Shown here: positions 19,151 through 28,202 of the stretch, one piece after another
How positions within the stretch are numbered: the stretch's first letter is position 1
Layout: every line of letters begins with the position of its first letter
Source: Sphingomonas sp. HMP9
GTDB taxonomy: Bacteria; Pseudomonadota; Alphaproteobacteria; Sphingomonadales; Sphingomonadaceae
Direction of reading: 5' to 3'
DNA: 64,000 nt
Assembly: GCF_013374115.1 (NCBI RefSeq)
Contig: NZ_AP022673.1
Coordinates: forward strand, 772,501 to 836,500
The notes under the pieces: model-generated
The model's input: the letters and a program-made list of their open reading frames with translations, nothing else
What the model was told of the DNA's origin: nothing
Databases searched by the model: none
Position numbers and translations under genes: made by a program

Positions 19151-19719
19151 CGCGTCACGAACTCCGCCAAAGTCTTCGGGTACAAGGCATGTTCGGCTGC
19201 CAGCACGCGCTCTGCAAGCACGTCAGCGTCGTCGCCGGCAAGGATCGGGACCTCGGTCTGCCCGAGCACGACGCCACCATCCAGTTCCTCGGTCACGACG
19301 TGTACCGAACATCCCCCGACGGCATCGCCCGCCGCGATAGCCCGGCCATGCGTATCGAGCCCCTTATACTCGGGCAGCAGCGACGGATGGATATTGACGA
19401 TCCGGTCCCGCCACGCCGCAACGAAGCCGTCGGACAACAACCGCATATAGCCCGCCAGCGCGATCACCTCCACGCCCCCTTCTCGCAGCGCCGCATCGAT
19501 CGCCGCCTCATAGGCAGGCTTGCCCAGACCCTTGGGCGAGAGCGCGAACGTCGCCAGCCCCTGCGACCGCGCCCATCCGAGCCCGGCCGCATCCGGCTTA
19601 TCCGAGGCGACTAGCGCGATCGCGTAGGGACAGTCGGCCGCGCGCGACGCTTCGACCAGCGCCATCATGTTCGATCCGCGCCCCGAGATGAGCACGCCAA
19701 CGCGCGTTTTCTCAGCCAT
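19147..19719 (-). CDS. purN: Phosphoribosylglycinamide formyltransferase
   Basis: Transfers a formyl group from 10-formyl-tetrahydrofolate to GAR in de novo purine synthesis. It has 190 residues. The phosphate-binding loop GRGSNMMAL, catalytic Asn-His in [12 protein letters not shown] and catalytic Asp in EELDGG are all present. The start at 19719 ([13 protein letters not shown]) overlaps the last eight bases of purM, giving strong coupling. The open frame extends upstream inside purM but has no family similarity there. Confidence 0.96.
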   Translation of the reverse strand: MAEKTRVGVLISGRGSNMMALVEASRAADCPYAIALVASDKPDAAGLGWARSQGLATFALSPKGLGKPAYEAAIDAALREGGVEVIALAGYMRLLSDGFVAAWRDRIVNIHPSLLPEYKGLDTHGRAIAAGDAVGGCSVHVVTEELDGGVVLGQTEVPILAGDDADVLAERVLAAEHALYPKTLAEFVTR

Positions 19720-20827
19720 GCGTCGCAGTCCAGTCGGCGCGCGCGCTCCACGTGCCGGCCGAGCCACGCACGGTGCAGCCGTGTGCGCCGGTCTCGATCT
19801 GCCCAATCGTGAACACCGTCTCGTCGGCGGCTTCGAGCGCGGCGGTCACCGCCTCGGCCTCGTCGGCGCTGACGATCACGACCATGCCGATCCCGCAGTT
19901 GAACGTGCGCGCCATTTCCTCCGGCTCGATCGCGCCCTGCGCCTGCAGGAACGCCATCAGTCGTGACTGCTCCCACGCATCCGCATCGACCACCGCATGC
20001 ACGCCCTCGGGCAGCACGCGCGGGATGTTCTCGAGCAGGCCGCCACCGGTGATGTGCGCGAGGCCCCTGATTCGCCGATCGCGCAGCAATGGCAGCAGGC
20101 TGGCGACATAAATGCGAGTCGGCGCCATCAGGTGATCGATCAACAACCGGTCCTGGTCGAACAACGCCGGGCGATCGAGCTTCCATTTCCGGTCGGTCGC
20201 CAGCCGGCGAACCAGCGAGAAGCCGTTCGAATGCACCCCCGACGAGGCGAGCCCGAGCATGACGTCGCCCGCCGCGATCTCGCGCCCGGTCAGGACGTTG
20301 GTCCGCTCGACCGCGCCGACGCAGAAGCCCGCCAGATCATAGTCGCCGTCCGCATACATGCCCGGCATCTCGGCGGTCTCGCCACCGATCAGCGCGCAAC
20401 CGGCGGTCTTGCAGCCCTCGGCGATCGAGGCGACGACGCGCTCGGCGACCGCCGCATCGAGCTTGCCGCTCGCATAATAATCGAGGAAAAACAGGGGCTC
20501 GGCACCCTGCACGATGAGATCGTTGACGCACATCGCGACCAGGTCGACGCCGACGCCCTCATGCCGGTCCCATTCGATCGCGAGCTTCAGCTTGGTGCCG
20601 ACACCGTCGTTCGCCGCGACCAGCAACGGATCGACGAACCCCGCCGCCTTCAGGTCGAACATGCCGCCGAACCCGCCGAGATCGGCGTCCGCGCCCGGCC
20701 GCCGCGTCGCACGCGCGAGCGGCGCGATCGCGCGCACCAGTGCGTTGCCCGCGGCGATCGAAACGCCCGCTTGAGCGTAGGTGTAGGAGCCTGCATTCGG
20801 GGCGGCGGAGTCTGGCGTATCGGTCAT
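19712..20827 (-). CDS. purM: Phosphoribosylformylglycinamidine cyclo-ligase (AIR synthetase)
   Basis: ATP-dependent ring closure of FGAM to AIR, the fifth purine step. It has 371 residues. The N-terminus [17 protein letters not shown], the GVGTKLKLA segment, [11 protein letters not shown] and the [16 protein letters not shown] motif are diagnostic. The start ATG at 20827 lies head-to-head with the DUF2066-like gene. A longer open frame begins at 20914 but would overlap the divergent gene and lacks conservation. It overlaps purN by eight bases. Confidence 0.96.
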   Translation of the reverse strand: MTDTPDSAAPNAGSYTYAQAGVSIAAGNALVRAIAPLARATRRPGADADLGGFGGMFDLKAAGFVDPLLVAANDGVGTKLKLAIEWDRHEGVGVDLVAMCVNDLIVQGAEPLFFLDYYASGKLDAAVAERVVASIAEGCKTAGCALIGGETAEMPGMYADGDYDLAGFCVGAVERTNVLTGREIAAGDVMLGLASSGVHSNGFSLVRRLATDRKWKLDRPALFDQDRLLIDHLMAPTRIYVASLLPLLRDRRIRGLAHITGGGLLENIPRVLPEGVHAVVDADAWEQSRLMAFLQAQGAIEPEEMARTFNCGIGMVVIVSADEAEAVTAALEAADETVFTIGQIETGAHGCTVRGSAGTWSARADWTATHG

Positions 20828-20888
20828 GATCGGTGCTGCTAGCCACATCGCGCTTGGATTTCCACGTCTGCTTCGCCAAAAGGCCCGC

Positions 20889-22136
20889 GTGACGCGTATC
20901 AATGCCCTTACCACCGCCCTTGCCGGCGCCGCCCTGCTGCTTGGCGGTGGAGCCGTGCTCGCACAGATCGAGGGCGGCAGCCGAGGCGCAGCCCCGGTCG
21001 ACAGCGGCAGCGCCTACGAAGTGAGCGGCGTCACCGTCGATGTAGCCGGCAAGACCGCCGACGCCGCGCGCTATGCCGGATGGCGGCTCGCCCAGCGAAA
21101 AGCGTGGGTGCAATTGTCGAACCGCTTGGGCGGCGGCGGTGGCCTCGTCTCCGATGGCACGCTCGATTCGCTCGTGTCCGGGATCGTCGTCGAGAACGAG
21201 CAGATCGGCCCACAGCGCTATATCGCGAAACTCGGCGTGTTGTTCGATCGCACCCGCGCCGGATCGATCCTCGGCATCTCGACCTACGCCGATCGTTCGC
21301 AACCGATGCTGGTCATCCCGATCCAGTGGTCGGGCGGCGTCGGCCAGGCGTTCGAGCAAAGCACGCAGTGGCAGCAGGCCTGGGCGCGCTATCGCACGGG
21401 CAACAGCAGCATCGATTATGTCCGGCCGTCGGGCTCCGGTCCCGACGCGCTCCTGCTCAACGTCGGCCAGACGCAGCGCCCCGGGCGCGGCTGGTGGCGG
21501 ACGATCCTCGACCAATATGGCGCGAGCGACGTGCTGATGCCCGTCGTGAAGCTCTATCGCCAATGGCCGGGCGGTCCCGTGATCGGCGTGTTCGAAGCGC
21601 GTCACGGCCCCGACAACGAACTGATCGGCCGCTTCACGCTGCGCGTCGGGACGCCAGACGGCATCGCGCAACTGCTCGACACCGGCGTCAAGCGGATCGA
21701 CGACCTGTATCAGCAGGCGCGGCGCAACGGGTCGCTGCGCGTCGACTACAGCCTGTCGCCACCGCCGGCCCCCGAAGCAGCGGCGATAGACGACCTGCCG
21801 ACGGACGAGACCGCGGACGCCAATACCGCGGTGCTGACCGGCGGTGAGGGGATTTCGGTCATCGTCCAGTTCGACACGCCGGCCGCGACCGCGGTATCCT
21901 CGACCGAGGCCGCGCTGCGCGCGATACCCGGAGTCCGCTCGGCGGCGACGACCAGCCTCGCGCTCGGCGGCGTCTCGCTGATGCGCGTCGCCTATGACGG
22001 CGATCCGGCCGCGCTGAAATCCGCGCTCGAGGCGCGCGGCTATCAGGTCTTCGGCTCCGGCCAGACGATCCGGATTCGCCGGGTTTCCCAACTTCTTCCG
22101 CCGGATCTTCCCGCGGATACCGTGACGACAGGGTGA
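20889..22136 (+). CDS. Exported DUF2066-like protein
   Basis: Function unknown. The N-terminus is a signal peptide ([25 protein letters not shown]) when translation starts at the GTG at 20889, which follows AAAAGG. An ATG at 20826 is in frame but would overlap the start of purM. The mature protein (about 390 residues) shows the DUF2066 pattern: a repeated A-x-x-R-x-A-x-W-LQRK beginning (about 60-85), then [25 protein letters not shown]-terminal domain ([29 protein letters not shown]) resembles an RRM/ACT-like fold. The gene overlaps hdaA by four bases. Probably periplasmic. Confidence 0.78.
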   Translation: MTRINALTTALAGAALLLGGGAVLAQIEGGSRGAAPVDSGSAYEVSGVTVDVAGKTADAARYAGWRLAQRKAWVQLSNRLGGGGGLVSDGTLDSLVSGIVVENEQIGPQRYIAKLGVLFDRTRAGSILGISTYADRSQPMLVIPIQWSGGVGQAFEQSTQWQQAWARYRTGNSSIDYVRPSGSGPDALLLNVGQTQRPGRGWWRTILDQYGASDVLMPVVKLYRQWPGGPVIGVFEARHGPDNELIGRFTLRVGTPDGIAQLLDTGVKRIDDLYQQARRNGSLRVDYSLSPPPAPEAAAIDDLPTDETADANTAVLTGGEGISVIVQFDTPAATAVSSTEAALRAIPGVRSAATTSLALGGVSLMRVAYDGDPAALKSALEARGYQVFGSGQTIRIRRVSQLLPPDLPADTVTTG

Positions 22137-22792
22137 GCGCGACCAAGATGACTCAAATCGCGCTGCCACTCGGTTGGCCGGCGGACCCTCGCGACGACGC
22201 CTTCCTGGTTACCCCCTCCAATTCGCGGGCCGTCCACACGCTGGAGCATACCGCGACGTGGCCTGTCATGACCGCCATCCTCACCGGCCCGCGCAAATCG
22301 GGCCGCAGCCTGCTCGCACGCATCTTCGCGGCGAAGAGCGGCGGCACGATCATCGACGATGCCGAGCGCGTACCCGAGACGCAGTTGTTCCACGCCTGGA
22401 ACCGCGCGCAGGAGGAGCATCGGCCGCTCCTGATCGTCGCCGATGCGGCGCCGCCCGAATGGAAGGTGAAGCTCCCGGACCTCCGCTCGCGTCTTGCCGC
22501 CAGCCCGATCGCGGCGATCGGTGCGCCCGACGACGAACTCATGCGGCTGCTGCTCGCGCATCTGTTCGAACGGCGGAGCCTCGATGCGCGACCCGATCTG
22601 ATCGACTGGCTCGCCACCCGAATTGAGCGTAGTCATATTACCGTAACGCGAACCGTCGATGCGCTCGATCAGGAGGCGATGGAACGCCGCAAGCGCTTGT
22701 CCATTCCTCTTGCACGAACGACCCTCACCGAGGCCGGGCTGATCCTGCGGCCACAGCTTGCCCTGGATCTGCCGCTCTTTACGTCACCATAA
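22133..22792 (+). CDS. hdaA: DnaA-inactivator homologue HdaA
   Basis: AAA+ protein that, with the beta clamp, stimulates ATP hydrolysis by DnaA and prevents re-initiation. It has 219 residues. The N-terminus carries a clamp-binding hexapeptide, QIALPL (residues 8-13). The Walker A position reads GPRKSGRS (52-59), with Arg58 where Lys is expected. The Walker B-like strand is TIIDDAER (72-79). The C-terminal lid with RTVDALDQEAMERRKRLSIPLAR matches the DnaA/Hda lid. The GTG start overlaps the upstream stop (GTGA); an ATG at 22148 is the alternative. It is followed by ppk1, a conserved alphaproteobacterial neighbour. Confidence 0.88.
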   Translation: MSATKMTQIALPLGWPADPRDDAFLVTPSNSRAVHTLEHTATWPVMTAILTGPRKSGRSLLARIFAAKSGGTIIDDAERVPETQLFHAWNRAQEEHRPLLIVADAAPPEWKVKLPDLRSRLAASPIAAIGAPDDELMRLLLAHLFERRSLDARPDLIDWLATRIERSHITVTRTVDALDQEAMERRKRLSIPLARTTLTEAGLILRPQLALDLPLFTSP

Positions 22793-22808
22793 GACCCCAA
22801 GAGGACCG

Positions 22809-24974
22809 ATGAACCGTCCAGCGCATATCGTCCGCCAAGCGGAAGACGACGACGATCCCATCGGCGCAGAGCCGAACGACCGGTTCTTCAACCGCGAGCT
22901 CTCCTGGCTGGCGTTCAACCGTCGCGTGCTGGAGGAAGCGTGCAACCCAGCGCACCCGCTGCTCGAGCGGCTTCGCTTCCTGTCGATCTCAGGCTCGAAC
23001 CTCGACGAGTTCTTCATGGTCCGCGTTGCCGGGCTGAAGGGCCAGCAGACGCAGGACGTCGATCGCCGCTCTGCGGACGGGCTCACCGCAGGCCAGCAGC
23101 TGACCGCGATCGTCCGGGAGGCCGATGCGCTGATGGCGAGCCAGCAGGCGGTATGGGGCGACCTGCGCGTGCTGCTCGACGAGGCCGGGCTGTTCGTGCT
23201 GCGCCGCGAGGCGATCGAAGGCGAGGCCGACGAGTGGCTCGAAACGCACTTCCGCGATCAGATCTTCCCGATCCTGACGCCGCAGGCACTCGACCCGGCA
23301 CATCCGTTCCCGTTCATCCCGAACCGCGGCCTGTCGGTCATCTTCGATCTCGTCCGAATTTCGGATAACGAGCCGGTGCGCGAGCTGGTGATGCTGCCGC
23401 ACACGATGACGCGGTTCGTCCGCCTGCCTGGCGAGCCGGCGCGCTACATCGCGATCGAGACGCTGCTCAAGCGCTTCGCCCCAGTCCTGTTCCCGGGCTA
23501 CGAGGTGCTCGCTGCGGCGAGCTTCCGCGTCCTGCGCGACAGCGACATGGAGATCGAGGAGGAGGCGGAAGACCTCGTCCGCTACTTCGCCAATGCGATC
23601 AAGCGCAGGCGCCGCGGCCGCGTGATCCGTCTGGAACTCGAGACCGGAATCCCCGACGTGCTCGCGGCCGTTCTCAAGGACGAACTCGGCGGCGCTGATG
23701 CGATCATCACCGAAAGCGGCAACCTGCTCGGCATCGTCGATCTCGACGGTCTGGTCGACGAGGATCGTCCCGACCTCAAGTTTCCGCCCTTCACGCCGCG
23801 CTTTCCCGAGCGGATCCGCGAATTCGGCGGCGATTGCTTTGCCGCGATCAAGGCCAAGGACATCGTCGTCCACCATCCGTACGAGACGTTCGAGGTGGTG
23901 CTCGCCTTCCTGAAACAGGCGGCGAACGACCCCGATGTCGTCGCGATCAAGCAGACGCTCTACCGCGCCGGCAAGCAGCCTGCGGTCATCAACGCGCTGA
24001 TCACCGCGGCCGAAGCCGGCAAGTCGGTGACTGCGGTCGTCGAGCTGAAGGCACGGTTCGACGAGGAGCAGAACATGGTCTGGGCCTCAGCGCTGGAACG
24101 CGCGGGCGTGCAGGTGGTGTACGGTTTCATCGACTGGAAGACGCACGCCAAGGTGTCGCTGGTCGTCCGCCGCGAAGGGTCTGCGTTCCGCACCTACTGC
24201 CATTTCGGCACGGGCAATTATCACCCGGTCACCGCCAAGATCTATACCGACCTCAGCTTCTTCACCGCCGACGCGGCGGTGGGGCGTGATGCGGCGCAGA
24301 TGTTCAACTACATCACCGGTTATGTCGAACCGACCGACATGGCGCGAGTCAGCCTCTCGCCGCGCGACCTGCGCCAGAATCTCATGAACCTGATCGACGT
24401 CGAGATCGCCAATGCGCGCGCAGGGAAGCCGGCCGGCGTGTGGGCGAAGATGAACTCGCTGGTCGACCCCGCGGTGATCGAGAAGCTGTACGAGGCGAGC
24501 GGGGCTGGGGTCGAGATCGACCTGATCATCCGCGGCATCTGCTGCCTCCGCCCAGGCGTACCGGGCTTGTCCGAGACGATCCGCGTCAAGTCGGTGATCG
24601 GACGCTTCCTCGAGCACAGCCGGATCTGGGCGTTCGGCAATGGCAAGGCGCTGCCCAATGACGGCGCCAAGCTGTTCATCTCGTCGGCCGACTGGATGCC
24701 GCGCAACTTCGATCGTCGCGTCGAATACATGTTGCCGATCCTCAACCCGACCGTCCACGACCAGATCCTCGATCAGGTGATGGTCGCGAACCTGATCGAC
24801 AACGAGCAGAGCTGGGAACTGCAACCCGATGGCGAGTATAATCGCGTCGATCCCGGCGACCGCCCCTTCAACCTGCATCGGTATTTCATGACCAATCCGT
24901 CGCTTTCCGGCCGTGGTGCCTCGCTCGCGACCAGCAATGCCGTGCCGACCTTGTCGCTCCGTCGAAAACGATGA
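22809..24974 (+). CDS. ppk1: Polyphosphate kinase 1
   Basis: Reversible synthesis of inorganic polyphosphate from ATP, usually at the inner membrane. It has 721 residues. The N-terminal domain begins FFNRELSWLAFNRRVLEEA. The autophosphorylated histidine is His446 in DWKTHAKVSLV, and the second conserved histidine is His603 in LEHSRIWAFG. The C-terminal phospholipase-D-like half includes ISSADWMPRNFDRRVE. The start ATG follows AAGAGGACCG. Its stop overlaps ppx by four bases, so kinase and phosphatase are made together. Polyphosphate turnover could be tuned by relative translation of the two. Confidence 0.97.
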   Translation: MNRPAHIVRQAEDDDDPIGAEPNDRFFNRELSWLAFNRRVLEEACNPAHPLLERLRFLSISGSNLDEFFMVRVAGLKGQQTQDVDRRSADGLTAGQQLTAIVREADALMASQQAVWGDLRVLLDEAGLFVLRREAIEGEADEWLETHFRDQIFPILTPQALDPAHPFPFIPNRGLSVIFDLVRISDNEPVRELVMLPHTMTRFVRLPGEPARYIAIETLLKRFAPVLFPGYEVLAAASFRVLRDSDMEIEEEAEDLVRYFANAIKRRRRGRVIRLELETGIPDVLAAVLKDELGGADAIITESGNLLGIVDLDGLVDEDRPDLKFPPFTPRFPERIREFGGDCFAAIKAKDIVVHHPYETFEVVLAFLKQAANDPDVVAIKQTLYRAGKQPAVINALITAAEAGKSVTAVVELKARFDEEQNMVWASALERAGVQVVYGFIDWKTHAKVSLVVRREGSAFRTYCHFGTGNYHPVTAKIYTDLSFFTADAAVGRDAAQMFNYITGYVEPTDMARVSLSPRDLRQNLMNLIDVEIANARAGKPAGVWAKMNSLVDPAVIEKLYEASGAGVEIDLIIRGICCLRPGVPGLSETIRVKSVIGRFLEHSRIWAFGNGKALPNDGAKLFISSADWMPRNFDRRVEYMLPILNPTVHDQILDQVMVANLIDNEQSWELQPDGEYNRVDPGDRPFNLHRYFMTNPSLSGRGASLATSNAVPTLSLRRKR

Positions 24975-26482
24975 GCGTCGCACACCGCCTGTTCGGCAAC
25001 GCGCCGCCCAAGGCCGAGACCGATGATCACCCGCGCACGGGGATCATCGACATCGGCTCGAACTCGATCCGCCTGGTTGTGTATCAGGGGCCGCCGCGAC
25101 TGCCCGCGATCCGGTTCAATGAGAAGGTTCTGGCCGGGTTAGGGCGCGGGCTTGCCGCTACCGGCTCGATCGAGAAATCCGCGTTGAAGACGGCACGGGT
25201 CGCCTTGGCGCGGTTCGCTGCCGTCGCCCGCGAGATGGAATGCTCGACACTCCGCACGGTCGCGACGGCGGCGGTACGCGATGCGAAGAACGGCGGCGAA
25301 CTTATTGCGACCGCAGAACAACTCGGTCTCAAGGTCGAGACGTTGTCTGGCGAGCAGGAGGCCAGCGCGGCGGGGTACGGCGTGCTCTCGGCGATCCCCG
25401 ATGCGGACGGCATCGTCGGCGATCTCGGCGGCGGCAGTTTAGAACTCGTTCGCGTTCGCCACGGCAAGATCGAGGATCGCGTCTCGTTTCCGCTCGGCGT
25501 GCTGCGCATCGGTCCGATCCGCGCTAAACGTGGCAAGGTCCTTGAACGGCTCGTCGCCCGCCTGATCCGCCAAGCGGGCTGGACGGCGCGCGGGCAGGGG
25601 CTTCCGTTGTATCTCGTCGGCGGATCGTGGCGGGCGCTGGCGCGTCTCGACATGGAACTGTCGGACTATCCGCTGCCGATCATCCATCAATATACGATGA
25701 CCGCCGCGACGATCACGCGTCTCAGCCGCACGATCCCGCAGCTTTCAAAGCCGCGGCTGAAGGCCACTCCCGGACTGTCATCAGGCCGTTCGGCAACGCT
25801 TGCCGACGCCGCGGCCCTGCTGGGCGTGCTCATGCGGCAACTCGGCAGCCGGACGACGATCGTCTCCGCCTACGGCCTGCGTGAGGGGCTGCTCTACGAA
25901 GACCTGAAGCGCGCGGACCGCACGCTCGATCCGCTGATCGTCGCCGCGCGCGAGGAAGGTCGGCTGCTCGGGCGTTTTCCCGAGCATGGTGATCTCCTCG
26001 ATCGCTGGATCGCACCGCTGTTCGTCGGCGAACCCGCCGCGATGGCGCGGATACGGCACACCGCCTGCCTGCTCGCCGATGTCGGCTGGCGCGCCAATCC
26101 GGAGTTCCGCGCCGAACGCGGGGTCGAGGTCGCGCTGCACGGCAACTGGGTCGCGATCGACGCGCCCGGCCGGGGCATGCTCGCACAGGCGCTCTATGCA
26201 AGCCTTGGCGGCGATCTCGCGGCGGCCGACCCAGTCGGCCGGCTGGCGTCACCCGCGGCGATAAAAAGCGCTACGGTGTGGGGACTTGCGATGCGACTCG
26301 GTCAGCGGATGAGCGGTGGGCTCGCCGGCCCGCTCCAACGGTCGCGGCTGACCGATGACGGCCTCACGCTGACGCTGACCCTGCTTCCCGAGGACAAGGG
26401 GTTGTACGGCGAGGCGGTCGAACGTCGCCATAACGCGCTAGCCACCGCGCTCGGCCGCAAGGCGCTGCTGACGATCGCGTAA
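24971..26482 (+). CDS. ppx: Exopolyphosphatase, Ppx/GppA family
   Basis: Hydrolyses terminal phosphates of polyphosphate, and in some members pppGpp. It has 503 residues. The actin-like ATPase fold motifs are GIIDIGSNSIRLVVY at about residues 24-38 and VGDLGGGSLELV near 148-160. The C-terminal half includes an HD-like region (RIRHTACLLADVGW). It overlaps ppk1 by ATGA. The pairing with ppk1 favours exopolyphosphatase activity; pppGpp activity cannot be excluded from sequence. A long palindromic repeat follows. Confidence 0.93.
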   Translation: MSVAHRLFGNAPPKAETDDHPRTGIIDIGSNSIRLVVYQGPPRLPAIRFNEKVLAGLGRGLAATGSIEKSALKTARVALARFAAVAREMECSTLRTVATAAVRDAKNGGELIATAEQLGLKVETLSGEQEASAAGYGVLSAIPDADGIVGDLGGGSLELVRVRHGKIEDRVSFPLGVLRIGPIRAKRGKVLERLVARLIRQAGWTARGQGLPLYLVGGSWRALARLDMELSDYPLPIIHQYTMTAATITRLSRTIPQLSKPRLKATPGLSSGRSATLADAAALLGVLMRQLGSRTTIVSAYGLREGLLYEDLKRADRTLDPLIVAAREEGRLLGRFPEHGDLLDRWIAPLFVGEPAAMARIRHTACLLADVGWRANPEFRAERGVEVALHGNWVAIDAPGRGMLAQALYASLGGDLAAADPVGRLASPAAIKSATVWGLAMRLGQRMSGGLAGPLQRSRLTDDGLTLTLTLLPEDKGLYGEAVERRHNALATALGRKALLTIA

Positions 26483-26498
26483 CCGTCGCTCCCTCGAA

Positions 26499-26615
26499 TC
26501 CTCCCCCGCCAGGGGGAGGTGGCAGGCTTCAGCCTGACGGAGGGGGCGGAAAGGGAAACGCCCGTTCCGTGTCCCCTTCGTCGCCTTCGGCGCCACCCCC
26601 CCTGGCGGAGGAGGG
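26499..26615. repeat. Long palindrome, CCTCCCCCGCCAGGGGGAGG family (copy 2)
   Basis: The left arm CCTCCCCCGCCAGGGGGAGG, followed by TGGCAGGCTTCAGCCTGACGG, is almost the same as the left part of the element at 16406. The right arm is decayed (CCCCCCTGGCGGAGGAGGG). The central part has GGAAACGCCCGTTCC. It lies between the convergent ppx and I78-inhibitor genes, a usual place for such elements. Confidence 0.78.
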
Positions 26616-26630
26616 TCTAAAGGCTCGGCC

Positions 26631-26939
26631 TCAGGCGCAGGTGAAGCGTTCGATCCGCCCCTTCGCATCGACATAGACGTTCAGCCGATCGACGCGGAAA
26701 TCCTTCGTCGTCGCGGTGTTCGGCGCAATCCAGCGCAGCGTCCGTGCACCCGACCGCGTCTGCATCACGTCCGCCCGCGCATCGCTCGCGCGCTTGCCGA
26801 CCAGATCGCCCAGCGAATCCGCATTGCACGCGGATTCGGTCGGGGCTGCGACGGGGGCCGCAGCGGGAGTCTCGCCACGCATCTCGACCGGCGTGCACGC
26901 CGCGGACGCCAGCAGGGCGGCAACCAGAACGATCTTCAT
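26631..26939 (-). CDS. Peptidase-inhibitor I78-like exported protein
   Basis: It has 102 residues. A signal sequence (MKIVLVAALLASAACTPVE) ends in a cysteine that could be lipidated, although the preceding residues (SAA) are not an ideal lipobox. The mature domain matches the I78/elastase-inhibitor-like pattern: a first Cys in CNADSLGDLVGKRAS, then RSGARTLRWIAPN, then DFRVDRLNVYVDAKGRIERFTC with the closing Cys. The family is named for a fungal serine-protease inhibitor; bacterial members are mostly uncharacterised. The start overlaps the rnd stop (ATGA), so it is the second gene of that operon. Confidence 0.8.
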   Translation of the reverse strand: MKIVLVAALLASAACTPVEMRGETPAAAPVAAPTESACNADSLGDLVGKRASDARADVMQTRSGARTLRWIAPNTATTKDFRVDRLNVYVDAKGRIERFTCA

Positions 26940-28111
26940 GCGGCATCCTCCGTACGCGTCATCTTGAGCTTTCCGCCGATCACCGCAAACGCCAGTCGAC
27001 CTTCCACCAGATCGAGCGCGTCGCGGCCAAACTGATCGAACCGCCAACCCTCGAGCATCGGCAACCCAGTCCGCACGCCAGCGGCAAGCGCCTCGAGCTC
27101 GTCGGTCCGCGCGAGCAATTTCGACGCGACATCAATATCTCGCGAGCGGATCTTCAGCAGCAGCTTGAGGAGATCCGCGACCAGCGAGCCCTCCTTGCCG
27201 AGCCCAGGCTTGCGATCGTCGCGCGGCGGGAGTTCGTCCTCGCCGAGCGGTTGCGCGCCCTCGATCGCCGCCATCAGCCGGCCGCCGATGTCGTTCCCGG
27301 CCCAGCTCGCCGACAGACCGCGCACTCGCGCCAAATCCGCCTGCTTCTTGGGCGGATGGCCCGCCATGTCGCCGAGCGTCTCGTCCTTGACGATCCGGCC
27401 GCGCGGCAGGTCCTTCGCCTGCGCCTCGAGTTCGCGCCACCGCGCGAGAGCCTTGAGTCGTCCGAGCACCTCGGGCTTGCGCCCTGAAATCCGGACTCGC
27501 TTCCACGCCAGATCGGGATCGTTTGCGTAATTGGCGGTATCGCCAAGCCGCTCCATCTCTTGATCGAGCCATACGCCGCGCCCCGTCTTGCGCAGTCGCT
27601 CGAGCATCTTGGGGAAGATCTTCGACAGATGCGTCACGTCGCCGATCGCGTACTCGATCTGCCGCGCATCGAGCGGCCGGCGCGCCCAGTCGGTGAAGCG
27701 CGCGCCCTTGTCGACGGCGATGCCGAGCCAACTGTCGACCAGGTTCGAATAGCCGATCTGTTCGCCCTGGCCGAGCGCCATCGCCGCGACCTGCGTGTCG
27801 AACAGCGGGAAGGGCGTCTTGCCCGTGAGGTTGTAGACGATCTCGATATCCTGACCGCCGGCATGGACGACCTTCAGCACGTCGTGATTCTCGACGAGCA
27901 GGTCGAGCAGCGGCTTCAGGTCGATGCCCGGCGCCATCGGGTCGATCGCCGCAGCTTCCTTGTCGTCGGCGATCTGGATCAGGCAGAGCTCCGGGTAATA
28001 GGTGCTCTCGCGCATGAATTCGGTGTCGACGCACACATAGTCGGCGTCGGCCATGCGCGCGCACAGATTGGCGAGCGTGGCACTGTCGGAGATAAGCGGG
28101 TGGATATGCAT
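26936..28111 (-). CDS. rnd: Ribonuclease D
   Basis: 3'-5' exoribonuclease that trims tRNA precursors and other stable RNAs. It has 391 residues. DEDDy exonuclease motifs: the first acidic pair is in VCVDTEFMRESTYY (near residue 30), the second is in VHAGGQDIEIVYN, and the last is in YAIGDVTHLSKIF. HRDC-type helical domains follow in the C-terminal half. The start at 28111 is divergent from aspS with a gap of about 90 bases. It is coupled to the I78-like inhibitor downstream. Confidence 0.95.
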   Translation of the reverse strand: MHIHPLISDSATLANLCARMADADYVCVDTEFMRESTYYPELCLIQIADDKEAAAIDPMAPGIDLKPLLDLLVENHDVLKVVHAGGQDIEIVYNLTGKTPFPLFDTQVAAMALGQGEQIGYSNLVDSWLGIAVDKGARFTDWARRPLDARQIEYAIGDVTHLSKIFPKMLERLRKTGRGVWLDQEMERLGDTANYANDPDLAWKRVRISGRKPEVLGRLKALARWRELEAQAKDLPRGRIVKDETLGDMAGHPPKKQADLARVRGLSASWAGNDIGGRLMAAIEGAQPLGEDELPPRDDRKPGLGKEGSLVADLLKLLLKIRSRDIDVASKLLARTDELEALAAGVRTGLPMLEGWRFDQFGRDALDLVEGRLAFAVIGGKLKMTRTEDAA

Positions 28112-28202
28112 GACGTTTCCATAGCGAGGGTAGTCCGGGTTGACAAAGGCGGGTGAGGAAGGGAAGCGCCAGACACCTGTTTATCGTCCGAGAAGACCCA
28201 TC

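Noticed and set aside
20559..22169. 536-codon minus-strand frame across purM and the DUF2066-like gene
   Set aside because: It would overlap both genes nearly fully; no motif and typical antisense composition.
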